From assembly GCF_039839375.1 (NCBI RefSeq), contig NZ_JBDOQU010000003.1:280289-344288 (forward strand): a DNA stretch of 64,000 nt. Reading direction: 5' to 3'. The notes beneath the pieces are model-generated. The model ran no database searches. It saw nothing but the letters and a program-made list of their open reading frames with translations, and was not told the DNA's origin. Numbering within the stretch: the first letter of the stretch is position 1; each line of letters starts with the position of its first letter. Shown here piece by piece: positions 34,458 to 42,169 of the stretch. This DNA comes from JBDOQU01 sp039839375. GTDB taxonomy: Bacteria > Pseudomonadota > Alphaproteobacteria > DSM-16000 > Inquilinaceae. The translations under genes and the position numbers were made by a program.

Positions 34458-34756
34458 TGGCTCGGTTCGATGTCTACGCCAATCCGGATGGTCTCGGTTA
34501 TCTGCTGGATATCCAAGCCGGCTTTCTCAGTCATCTGACTACGAGGGTCGTGGTGCCGCTGCTGCCCCTGGAGCATGCGCCGATGCCCGCCAAGGGACTG
34601 AATCCGAGATTCCGGATAGGAGACGAGGAAGTTCTGATGGCGACGCAGTTCATGGCGGCCGTGCCGAACTCCACAATAAAGAATCCGGTAGCCACTCTGA
34701 ATCACCGCCATCACGAAATCGTCGACGCCATCGATCTGCTCATGCAGGGGTTCTGA
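34457..34756 (+). CDS. ccdB: CcdB-like toxin (DNA gyrase inhibitor family)
   Basis: A 99-residue toxin. F-plasmid CcdB poisons DNA gyrase. Family marks are FDVYANPDG at the N terminus, a central VVVPLLPLEHAPMPAKGLNP and the end HHEIVDAIDLLMQGF. The extreme C terminus is QGF rather than the Trp-Gly-Ile that makes F-plasmid CcdB toxic to gyrase, a difference common in chromosomal versions; toxicity is therefore open. The pair sits between ubiA/GST and rsmE-gshA, which are often adjacent in relatives, so it looks inserted. Confidence 0.9.
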   Translation: MARFDVYANPDGLGYLLDIQAGFLSHLTTRVVVPLLPLEHAPMPAKGLNPRFRIGDEEVLMATQFMAAVPNSTIKNPVATLNHRHHEIVDAIDLLMQGF

Positions 34757-34759
34757 GCG

Positions 34760-35515
34760 GTGGCCCGTGCTACCCCCCGGCTGTTCGTCGCCGGCGATCT
34801 GGCGGAAGGCGGGGCGGTCCTGCTTTCCGCGGAGCAGGCGCATTATCTGCGGAACGTGCTGCGGCTCGGGCTCGGGAACGGAGTAACCCTGTTCAACGGG
34901 CGGGACGGGGAGTGGAAGGCGCGGCTCGACCATATCGGCCGCAACGCGGCGACGGCGATCGCGGAGACGCGGTTGCGGGAGCAGGCGGCGGGGCCGGATG
35001 TCCGGCTCTGTTTCGCGCCGGTGAAGAAGGTGGCGGTCGACGCCATCGCGGAGAAGGCGACGGAGCTGGGCGTGGCGCGGCTGATGCCGGTCCTCACCGC
35101 CCATACCGATGTCTCCCGCGTCAATGTCGACCGGCTGCGCGCCCATGCGGTCGAGGCGGCGGAGCAGTGCGAGCGGTTGGACGTGCCCTCGGTCGACCAG
35201 CCGGTGACGCTTGACCGGCTGCTGGCCGGCTGGCCCGCCGACAGGCCGCTGATCCTGTGCGCCGAATCGGGCGACGCCCGGCCGGTCGCGGAGGTGGCGG
35301 CGGCGCTGGCGGGGCGGCCGGTCGGGCTGCTGATCGGCCCGGAGGGCGGCTTCGCGCAGGCGGAGCTTGACGGTCTCGCCAAACTGCCTTTTGTTCACCC
35401 GGTCGGCCTCGGTCCCCGGATACTCCGGGCCGACACGGCGGCGGTGGCCGCGCTGGCCTGCTGGCAGTGTCTGGCGGGGGACTGGCGCGTGCGACCTCCC
35501 GGCCGGGAAGCCTGA
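34760..35515 (+). CDS. rsmE: 16S rRNA (uracil-1498 N3)-methyltransferase
   Basis: SPOUT-family enzyme methylating U1498 of 16S rRNA. The 251-residue protein starts at GTG 34760 (MARATPRLFVAGDLA). An N-terminal PUA-like part (AEQAHYLRNVLRL) is followed by the knotted SAM-binding domain with KATELGVARLMPV, LLIGPEGGFAQAEL and LGPRILRADTAAVAAL, the diagnostic RsmE end. It begins 4 bp after ccdB and precedes gshA by 56 bp; rsmE-gshA adjacency is common in alphaproteobacteria. Confidence 0.95.
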   Translation: MARATPRLFVAGDLAEGGAVLLSAEQAHYLRNVLRLGLGNGVTLFNGRDGEWKARLDHIGRNAATAIAETRLREQAAGPDVRLCFAPVKKVAVDAIAEKATELGVARLMPVLTAHTDVSRVNVDRLRAHAVEAAEQCERLDVPSVDQPVTLDRLLAGWPADRPLILCAESGDARPVAEVAAALAGRPVGLLIGPEGGFAQAELDGLAKLPFVHPVGLGPRILRADTAAVAALACWQCLAGDWRVRPPGREA

Positions 35516-35571
35516 ACGCCACACCAGCGCCCGCCGCCGAAACGGCCGGCCAACCATGAAAACCGACGCCC

Positions 35572-36939
35572 ATGTCCGCTCCCCCCACCAAGAGCGCCAT
35601 CCCGATCACGGACAAGCGCCAGCTTGTCGACTATATGGAGGACGGCAACAAGCCGGCCGACCAATGGCGGATCGGGACGGAGCATGAGAAGTTCGTCTAC
35701 CGGCTCTCCGACCTCGCGTCGGTCCCCTATGAGGGGCCGGACGGGATCGGGGCGCTGCTGTCCGGCCTCACCCGGTTCGGCTGGCGGCCGGTGGAGGAGC
35801 ATGGGCGGATCATCGCGCTGGCCAGCGACAATGGCTGTTCCATCACACTGGAGCCGGGCGGCCAGTTCGAGCTTTCCGGCGCGCCGCTGGAAACCATCCA
35901 CCAGACCTGCGACGAGGTGCATGAGCATCTGCGCCAGGTGAAGGCGGTCGCGAAGGAGCATGGGGTCGGCATGATCGGCCTTGGCTTCCAGCCGAAATGG
36001 CGGCGCGAGGACATCCCCTGGATGCCCAAGGGCCGGTACAAGATCATGCGCGACTACATGCCCAGGCGCGGCCGGCTGGGCATCGACATGATGACCCGCA
36101 CCTGCACGGTCCAGGTCAATCTCGACTTCTCGTCGGAATCCGACATGGTGAAGAAGTTCAGGGTCAGCCTGGCCCTGCAGCCGATTGCGACGGCGCTGTT
36201 CGCCAACTCCCCCTTCACCGAAGGGCGGCCGAACGGGTTCCAGAGCTATCGCAGTCATATCTGGACCGACACCGACCCCGACCGTAGCGGCGACCTGCCC
36301 TTCGTGTTCGAGGACGGGTTCGGGTTCGAACGCTATGTCGACTACATGCTCGACGTGCCGATGTACTTCGTCTACCGCGACGGGGAATATGTCGACGCCT
36401 CGGGCCAATCCTTCCGGGACTTCATCGAAGGCCGGCTGCCGGCGCTGCCCGGCGAGGTCCCGGTGATGTCGGACTGGGCCGACCATATGACGACGGCCTT
36501 CCCGGAAGTGCGGCTGAAGAAGTTCCTGGAGATGCGGGGCGCCGATGGCGGCCCGTGGCGGCGGCTCTGCGCCCTGCCGGCCCTCTGGGTCGGGCTGCTC
36601 TATGATTCCGTCGCGCTGGACGCCGCCTGGGATCTGGTGAAGGGCTGGACGGAGGAGGAGCGGGCGGCCCTGCGCGCCGACGTGCCGCGCCACGCGCTGA
36701 AGACGCCGTTCCGCGACGGGACGGTGCGCGACATCGCGCGGCAGACGCTGGCCATCGCCCGGGCCGGGCTGGACCGCCGGGCGCGGAAGGACGGCTTCGG
36801 CGAGAGCGAGGCCCATTTCCTCTCCGCGCTGGAGACGATCGCGGAAACCGGTGAGACCCCGGCCGACGAACTGCTGCGGAAGTACGAGACGGTCTGGGGC
36901 GGTTCGGTCGATCCGGTGTTCAAGGAATATGCTTACTGA
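35572..36939 (+). CDS. gshA: glutamate-cysteine ligase (alphaproteobacterial/plant type)
   Basis: First enzyme of glutathione synthesis, joining glutamate and cysteine with ATP. The 455-residue sequence begins near IGTEHEKFVY (about 33-42) with the metal/ATP-binding Glu residues, then SITLEPGGQFELSGAPL, IGLGFQPKW, MTRTCTVQVNLDF, NSPFTEGRPNGFQSYRSHIWTDTDPDR and MYFVYR, all typical of the plant/alphaproteobacterial class. The C terminus ends DPVFKEYAY. A REP-like hairpin block follows the stop and may aid termination. Confidence 0.95.
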   Translation: MSAPPTKSAIPITDKRQLVDYMEDGNKPADQWRIGTEHEKFVYRLSDLASVPYEGPDGIGALLSGLTRFGWRPVEEHGRIIALASDNGCSITLEPGGQFELSGAPLETIHQTCDEVHEHLRQVKAVAKEHGVGMIGLGFQPKWRREDIPWMPKGRYKIMRDYMPRRGRLGIDMMTRTCTVQVNLDFSSESDMVKKFRVSLALQPIATALFANSPFTEGRPNGFQSYRSHIWTDTDPDRSGDLPFVFEDGFGFERYVDYMLDVPMYFVYRDGEYVDASGQSFRDFIEGRLPALPGEVPVMSDWADHMTTAFPEVRLKKFLEMRGADGGPWRRLCALPALWVGLLYDSVALDAAWDLVKGWTEEERAALRADVPRHALKTPFRDGTVRDIARQTLAIARAGLDRRARKDGFGESEAHFLSALETIAETGETPADELLRKYETVWGGSVDPVFKEYAY

Positions 36940-36956
36940 GGCTGGCGCCGCCTGAA

Positions 36957-37138
36957 CCACACCCCCACCCCGCCCCTCCCCCGCTTTGCAGGGGAGGGAG
37001 TCAAAAAGCCCCCTCTCCTGCTCCGCGGGAGAGGGGGTTGGGGGTGAGGGTGGTTCCGGCGGGCGAATAAAGATCAATGCGTTTGCTGCGAGGTTTCCAC
37101 CCTCACCCCGGCCCTCTCCCGCCAGCGGGAGAGGGAGT
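36957..37138. repeat. GC-rich hairpin block, family B copy 1
   Basis: Three hairpins of the type CCCTCTCC...GGAGAGGG lie here: CCCCTCCCCCGCTTTGCAGG onward, CCCTCTCCTGCTCCGCGGGA onward and CCCTCTCCCGCCAGCGGGAG onward. GGGTTGGGGGTGAGGGTGGT and CCACCCTCACCCC form an outer inverted pair. The block fills the gap between gshA and the EamA transporter. Similar blocks are at 45.1, 48.0 and 63.8 kb. Confidence 0.75.
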
Positions 37139-37222
37139 AGACTTTTCCGAGCAAGAAGCAGGGTGCGGGTTTCGTAGACGGCGGTAGGGTGTCGACCTTG
37201 GATTCAGAGCTCGGGGACGGTC

Positions 37223-38182
37223 ATGGGCGAGGGTGCGGTCAACAGGGTGATGGGGCCGCTGGAGTGGGGGTTCCTGGCGGGGCTGTCGGTGCTGTGGGGC
37301 GGATCGTTCTTCTTCGTCGGCGTCGCGGTCGGCGATCTGCCGCCCTTCACCATCGTCTTCCTGCGGGTGGCGCTGGCGGCGGCGGTTCTGCATCTGGCGA
37401 TCCGGGCGCTGGGGGTGGCGTTGCCCCGCGGCCGCCAAGTCTGGACCGCCTTCTTCGGGATGGGCCTGCTGAACAACCTGATCCCGTTCTGCCTCCTGGT
37501 CTGGGGACAGACGCAGATCGCCAGCGGCCTCGCCTCCATCCTCAACGCCACGACGCCGCTCTTCGGCGTGCTGGTCGCCCATCTCCTCACCGAGGACGAG
37601 CGGATGACCGGAGGCAAGCTGGCGGGCGTGGCGCTGGGCCTTGCCGGCGTCGTGACGATGATCGGGCCCGACGCGCTGGACGGGCTGGGCGGCGGCGTCT
37701 GGGCGCAGCTCGCCTGCCTCGGCGCGGCGCTCTCCTACGCCTGCGCCGGGATCTTCGGGCGGCGTTTCCGGCGCATGGGCGTGGCGCCGATGGCGACGGC
37801 GACCGGGCAGGTCACCGCCTCAACCATCCTTCTGGCGCCGCTGGCGCTGTGGATCGACCGGCCCTGGACGCTGGCGATGCCGGGCTGGGAGGTCTGGGCG
37901 GCGATGGCGGGGCTCGCGGTCTTCTCAACCGCGCTGGCCTATATCGTCTATTTCCGGCTGCTCGCCTCCGCCGGGGCGACCAACGTCGTCCTGGTCACCT
38001 TCCTGGTGCCGGTCAGCGCGATCCTGCTGGGCGTGGCGTTCCTGGGCGAGCGGCTGGAGCCGTCCCACCTGGTCGGTATGGGCGCGATCGGGCTCGGCCT
38101 GATGGCGATCGACGGGCGCGCCTTCGCCGTCCTCCGCCGCCGGCGGACGGCCGGCGCGGGCTCCGCGCGGAGCCTTCAGTAA
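37223..38182 (+). CDS. EamA-family (DMT superfamily) transporter
   Basis: A 319-residue inner-membrane protein with about ten spans in two EamA repeats. The N terminus reads WGFLAGLSVLWGGSFFFVGVAV and NNLIPFCLLVWGQTQIASGLASILNATTPLF; the second repeat includes GLAVFSTALAYIVYFRLLASAGATNVVLVTFLVPVSAILLG, the hallmark of DMT exporters. Substrate cannot be inferred. Its last 7 bases overlap the secreted-protein gene on the other strand. Confidence 0.92.
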   Translation: MGEGAVNRVMGPLEWGFLAGLSVLWGGSFFFVGVAVGDLPPFTIVFLRVALAAAVLHLAIRALGVALPRGRQVWTAFFGMGLLNNLIPFCLLVWGQTQIASGLASILNATTPLFGVLVAHLLTEDERMTGGKLAGVALGLAGVVTMIGPDALDGLGGGVWAQLACLGAALSYACAGIFGRRFRRMGVAPMATATGQVTASTILLAPLALWIDRPWTLAMPGWEVWAAMAGLAVFSTALAYIVYFRLLASAGATNVVLVTFLVPVSAILLGVAFLGERLEPSHLVGMGAIGLGLMAIDGRAFAVLRRRRTAGAGSARSLQ

Positions 38183-38640
38183 AGCTCGGAGATACCGAGG
38201 GTCGCCGAAACGCCCGATCCGCCGTCGAACTGCCCGATCCAGATATCGTACTGACCGCTCAAGGGCGCGTTGAACGACACCAGCGGGTCCAGATCGCCCC
38301 AGCCATCATCGTCGCAATACCAGCGCCCGTCCGGCGCGTTGACCACCAGCGTGGTGTCCGATCCCGATTCCACGAAGATGCTGAGCGGCAGGCCGCCTGC
38401 CTCATAGTCCAGGCGGAAATCCGGCGCGTCCGCGATGGAGCCGGTGCAGCCGGTTATCCGCCGGCTGACATCGATGCCTCCGCCGGCGAGCACGTTCACC
38501 AGATAGGGATCGTCCACGAACCCCGCCGCGAGGCGTGCGCTTCCGAAAGCGGGAGACAGCGAGAAATCCTGCCCTGCGCTCTCCCCGGCGGCCAGGCCGA
38601 CGATCGCGGCGACGACCAATCTCTTCACGATTGTACGCAT
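38176..38640 (-). CDS. small secreted protein, PPC-like beta domain
   Basis: A 154-residue preprotein: signal peptide MRTIVKRLVVAAIVGLAAGESAGQ, then a single domain with a disulfide candidate (ITGCTGSI and WYCDDDG). Key stretches are LPLSIFVESGSDTTLVVNAPDGRWYCDDDGWGDLDPLVSFNAPLSG and QYDIWIGQFDGGSG. This is the pattern of pre-peptidase C-terminal-like beta sandwiches found at the ends of secreted proteases, here standing alone. Acidic DDDG/D loops suggest calcium binding, which is inference. The family is abundant in alphaproteobacteria, but its role is unknown to me. Confidence 0.75.
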   Translation of the reverse strand: MRTIVKRLVVAAIVGLAAGESAGQDFSLSPAFGSARLAAGFVDDPYLVNVLAGGGIDVSRRITGCTGSIADAPDFRLDYEAGGLPLSIFVESGSDTTLVVNAPDGRWYCDDDGWGDLDPLVSFNAPLSGQYDIWIGQFDGGSGVSATLGISELY

Positions 38641-38766
38641 TATTCCCTCCCCATTTACCCCGAACGGATTATTGGGAGGAGAATGAGAAGCTGTCTATCG
38701 GGTATTTGAGTTGAATCCGCTTCAGCGTCGCCATTCGCCGTATCGCGGATCGATCCGGCCAACTGC

Positions 38767-40173
38767 TCAGCCGTTCACCACGCGGAGCGGCGGGCGCGGA
38801 GCGAGGATGCGGTGGGGCGGAAAGGCGAGGGTGAGGGCGCTACCCTGGCCGGGCTGGCTCTCTATCTCCAGTCGGCCGCCATGCCGTTCGATCATCGACT
38901 TGACCAGCGGCAGGCCGAGACCCGTGCCCGGCATGTCCTGGGGCAGGTCGTTGCGGACCTGGCCGAACGGCTCCAGCGCCACGGCGATATCGGCATTCGA
39001 CATGCCGATGCCGGTATCGGCCACCGACAGGCGGACGCCATCCGCATCCGCCCTCGCGCTCACCCGGACGGCCCCGCCGGGCGGGGTGAATTTGACCGCA
39101 TTGGACAGGAGGTTGACGATCATCTGGCGCGTCGCGCGAGTGTCGGCGCGCAGCGGCGGGAGGTCGTCCGGCAGTTCGACATCGAGCGCCAGCCCCCGGC
39201 TCTCCGAGCGGACGGCCATCATGCGCACGGCGCCCCTGACGGCGGCGGCGAGGTCCACCGTCTCCTCCTGCAACTCGAACCGGCCCGCCTCGATCCGGGA
39301 GAGGTCCAGTATGTCGTTGATGAGGTCGAGCAGCATCGATCCGCTGGAATGGATATCGCCTGCATAATCCGCATAGGCGTCCGTCGCGTCGGGGCCCAGC
39401 CCGCGATCCCGGATCAGTTCGGAAAAGCCGATGATGGCGTTGAGCGGCGTGCGCAGCTCATGGCTCATGGTCGCCAGGAAGTCCGACTTCGCGCGGTTGG
39501 CGCGGTCGGCTTCCAGGACCGCCGCCGAGAGGTCGGCCTTCGCCGTCTCCAACTCCGCGATCAGCTTTTCCCGGTCCAGCCGCAGCCGGATGGCGCCGAC
39601 CTGCGCGCGGTGGACCGAATCGACATAGAGGGTCATCGCCCGCAGGTAGAACAAGACGAAGAGGCCCAGGATCAGGTTGAACGCCGTCGGCTGGGCGAGG
39701 CAGACCGTCGCGAAAGGCAGCATGACGGCGAAGAGGAAACCCTGCGCCGCCGCCCGGTTCATCGCATAGCCCATGGCGGAGTTGGAGCAGAGGCCGATGA
39801 AGGCGACGGCGATCAGCGTCTTCTCCAGCGAGGGCGGCCCCCAATAGAGCAGCGATCCGGTCAGCCCCCAGGAGAGACCGGCAAGCGCCGCGCAGCCGGC
39901 GAAGGTCCGCCGCCACTTCTCCGGCGTTATCCGCCGGAACCGGGCGCGGGCATAGGCGAAACGGGCGGCGGCGTTGATTGCGACCGAAACGCTGATGGCG
40001 GAAAGGAAGATGGTGAGCGCGGCCGGGCTCGCCTGATCGCGCAGGGCCCAGGCGATTAGCCCCGCTACCGCCAGGTGGAGCGCCAGCAGGTGCCAGCGGC
40101 GCGCCCTGCCGAAGAGGTCGTTCAGTTCGCCGAGGATGCGGCGATCGGTCGGGACGCCGGAGGCTGGATGCAT
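38767..40173 (-). CDS. membrane-bound sensor histidine kinase
   Basis: A 468-residue kinase. Residues 28-181 hold about six hydrophobic spans with very short loops, so sensing is probably within or at the membrane. A coiled coil (about 195-230) leads to the HisKA domain with the phospho-accepting His238 in DFLATMSHELRTPLNAIIGFSELI. HATPase motifs are QMIVNLLSNAVKFTPPGG (N box), VADTGIGMSNADIA (G1) and GTGLGLPLVKSMIERHGG (G2). No receiver domain is present and no response regulator lies next to it, so it is an orphan. It is divergent from the glycine riboswitch-gcv operon. Confidence 0.93.
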   Translation of the reverse strand: MHPASGVPTDRRILGELNDLFGRARRWHLLALHLAVAGLIAWALRDQASPAALTIFLSAISVSVAINAAARFAYARARFRRITPEKWRRTFAGCAALAGLSWGLTGSLLYWGPPSLEKTLIAVAFIGLCSNSAMGYAMNRAAAQGFLFAVMLPFATVCLAQPTAFNLILGLFVLFYLRAMTLYVDSVHRAQVGAIRLRLDREKLIAELETAKADLSAAVLEADRANRAKSDFLATMSHELRTPLNAIIGFSELIRDRGLGPDATDAYADYAGDIHSSGSMLLDLINDILDLSRIEAGRFELQEETVDLAAAVRGAVRMMAVRSESRGLALDVELPDDLPPLRADTRATRQMIVNLLSNAVKFTPPGGAVRVSARADADGVRLSVADTGIGMSNADIAVALEPFGQVRNDLPQDMPGTGLGLPLVKSMIERHGGRLEIESQPGQGSALTLAFPPHRILAPRPPLRVVNG

Positions 40174-40288
40174 GGTCCGGTTGGCTGGTGGCTCTGGAAG
40201 CGATGATGGCCGCCGCGGACGGCGATAAGGGAACTATCCGGGCAGGGAGGTTAATCTTTGGTAAGGATGATGACGGGCGCGCCGCCGA

Positions 40289-40316
40289 TTGACTTTTGGG
40301 GCCGGTCGTCTAGCTT
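40289..40316 (+). promoter_or_regulatory. putative promoter of the glycine riboswitch-gcv operon
   Basis: TTGACT (40289-40294) matches the -35 box 5/6; 16 nt later TAGCTT (40311-40316) is a weak -10 box. Transcription would start near 40323, about 30 nt before the first aptamer. Confidence 0.4.
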
Positions 40317-40352
40317 CACCGCCAATTCAAGGTCGACAAGTTCAGCCATCGA

Positions 40353-40572
40353 CCCTTGCGGGAGAGACCGGCGAGGGGGCGGAAACGCCCCGGAACCGGC
40401 GCCGAAGGAGCAAACGCCCCGGAAACTCTCAGGCAAAAGGACCGCAAGGGGAGGCACTCTGGAAAGCAGGCCGGACGGCGATGGGGCCGTTCCCGACCTC
40501 ACCGAAGGAGTAAACCGCAGCGGCGCGATCGGGCGCCGGCGGTGAATCTCTCAGGTCCCGGACAGAGGGGGT
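40353..40572 (+). promoter_or_regulatory. tandem glycine riboswitch
   Basis: Two glycine aptamers in series precede gcvT. Aptamer 1 is closed by CCTTGCGG (about 40354-40361) pairing with CCGCAAGG (about 40442-40449), and holds the conserved GGGAGAGACC, GCCGAAGGAGCAAACGCCCC and GGAAACTCTCAGGCAAAAGG. Aptamer 2 (about 40450-40572) has CACTCTGGAAAGCAGG, CACCGAAGGAGTAAACCGC and GAATCTCTCAGGTCCCGGAC. The tandem switch usually turns on glycine cleavage genes when glycine is abundant. Aptamer 2 has GGAAAGC where GGAGAGA is usual. Confidence 0.93.
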
Positions 40573-40630
40573 GACCGATCCGGCAATGTTGCCGGACGGC
40601 GCAACCCTTTGGGCGAGGTGCTGAGACCCT

Positions 40631-41752
40631 ATGGCCGATTCCCCCACATCCTTAGATTCTCTGAAAACGACGCCGCTCCATGCGCTGCATCGGGAACTGG
40701 GCGGCAAGATGGTGCCGTTCGCCGGCTACGACATGCCGGTCCAGTATCCGATGGGCGTGCTGAAGGAGCATCTGCACACGCGCGCGGCGGCGGGGCTGTT
40801 CGACGTCTCCCATATGGGGCAGGTCAGGCTTTCTGGCCCCGACGCCGCCAAGGCGCTGGAGACCATCGTGCCCGGCAATATCGAGGGGCTGGGCCAGGAC
40901 CGCACGCGCTACACCCTATTCCTCAATGACACGGCGGGCATCCTGGACGATCTGATGGTGACGCGGCGCGCGGACCATCTGTTCGTCGTGGTCAATGCCG
41001 CCTGCAAGGAGCAGGACCTGGCGCATATGAGGCGGCATCTGTCCGATAGCTGCGCGGTGGAGGAACTGACCGACCGGGCGCTGCTGGCGCTGCAGGGGCC
41101 GAAGGCGGCCGAGGTGCTGGCCCGACTGGCGCCCGAGACGACTTCCATGAAGTTCATGAGCGCGGCCGAAATGACCATCGAGGGGGCGGAAATCGTCGTC
41201 TCGCGGCTCGGCTATACCGGCGAGGACGGGTATGAGCTGTCCATTCCGGCGGATCGCGCGGAGGCGGTGGCCCGGCGGCTGCTGGCCGAGGAGGAGGTCG
41301 CGCCGATCGGCCTGGGCGCGCGGGATTCCCTGCGGCTGGAGGCGGGCTTGTGCCTCTATGGCCACGACATCGACATAACCTCCACCCCGATCGAGGCCGA
41401 CCTTGGCTGGACCATCGGCAAGCGGCGGCGGGAGGAAGGCGGCTTTCCCGGCCACGGCGTCGTCATGAAGCAGATCGAGGAAGGGCCGGAGAAGAAGCGT
41501 GTCGGCATCCGGCCCGACGGCCGTGCCCCGGCGCGGGAGGGGACGGAGATCCGGGACGGCCGAGGGCGGCCGATCGGTGTCGTCACCAGCGGCGGCTTCG
41601 GGCCCAGCGCCGACGGGCCGGTGGCCATGGGCTATGTCGAATCCGACTTCGCCGCGCCGGGAACGGCGGTGACGCTCATGGTGCGCGGCCGGCCGCTGGC
41701 CGCCACGGTCGCCGAACTGCCCTTCGTGGCGCATCGATATTTTCGCGGATAG
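40631..41752 (+). CDS. gcvT: glycine cleavage system T protein (aminomethyltransferase)
   Basis: Transfers the methylene group of H-protein-bound glycine to tetrahydrofolate, releasing ammonia. The 373 residues show TTPLHALHRELGGKMVPFAGYDMPVQYPMGVLKEHLHTR, the active-site region GLFDVSHMGQVRL (with the Asp that binds folate further on), RTRYTLFLNDTAGILDDLMV and SRLGYTGEDGYELSIP. The C-terminal domain has IGVVTSGGFGPS and PVAMGYVE. It is the first gene of gcvT-H-PA-PB behind a glycine riboswitch. Confidence 0.96.
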   Translation: MADSPTSLDSLKTTPLHALHRELGGKMVPFAGYDMPVQYPMGVLKEHLHTRAAAGLFDVSHMGQVRLSGPDAAKALETIVPGNIEGLGQDRTRYTLFLNDTAGILDDLMVTRRADHLFVVVNAACKEQDLAHMRRHLSDSCAVEELTDRALLALQGPKAAEVLARLAPETTSMKFMSAAEMTIEGAEIVVSRLGYTGEDGYELSIPADRAEAVARRLLAEEEVAPIGLGARDSLRLEAGLCLYGHDIDITSTPIEADLGWTIGKRRREEGGFPGHGVVMKQIEEGPEKKRVGIRPDGRAPAREGTEIRDGRGRPIGVVTSGGFGPSADGPVAMGYVESDFAAPGTAVTLMVRGRPLAATVAELPFVAHRYFRG

Positions 41753-41791
41753 CAAACTCTTGGACAAACTTTTCTGGGGAGACGGACAAGC

Positions 41792-42169
41792 ATGAGCACG
41801 ATCAAATACACCAAGGACCATGAATGGATCCGCGTCGACGGGGATGTCGGCACCGTCGGCATCACCGACTACGCGCAGGAACAGCTCGGCGACGTGGTGT
41901 TCGTCGATCTGCCGGACGTCGGCAAGACGATCACCAAGGGCGGCGACGCCGCGGTCGTCGAGAGCGTGAAGGCGGCCAGCGAAATCTACGCCCCCGCCGA
42001 TGGCGAGGTGGTGGAGACGAACGAGGCGCTGGTAGGCGAGCCGGGGCTGGTCAACAGCGATCCCGCCGGCAAGGGCTGGTTCCTGAAGCTGAAGCTCTCC
42101 GACCCGTCGCAGCTCGACGCGCTGATGGACGAGGACGGCTACAAGGAGTTCGTCGAGGGGCTTTCCTGA
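41792..42169 (+). CDS. gcvH: glycine cleavage system H protein
   Basis: Lipoyl carrier shuttling the aminomethyl group between P, T and L proteins. The 125-residue protein starts YTKDHEWIRVDGDVGTVGITDYAQEQLGDVVFVDLP. The lipoylated Lys is in VVESVKAASEIYAPADGEVVE (about residue 60). GGGGAGACG precedes the ATG. The last base of its stop is the first base of the gcvPA start (TGATG), so translation is coupled. Confidence 0.97.
   Translation: MSTIKYTKDHEWIRVDGDVGTVGITDYAQEQLGDVVFVDLPDVGKTITKGGDAAVVESVKAASEIYAPADGEVVETNEALVGEPGLVNSDPAGKGWFLKLKLSDPSQLDALMDEDGYKEFVEGLS

Noticed and set aside
35395..37077. 560-codon open frame on the minus strand opposite rsmE and gshA
   Set aside because: Crosses a repeat block and two well-defined genes on the other strand.
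36957..37138. Possible CRISPR array in the family B hairpin blocks
   Set aside because: Repeats are few, unequal and themselves palindromic; spacers are not regular and no cas gene is present.
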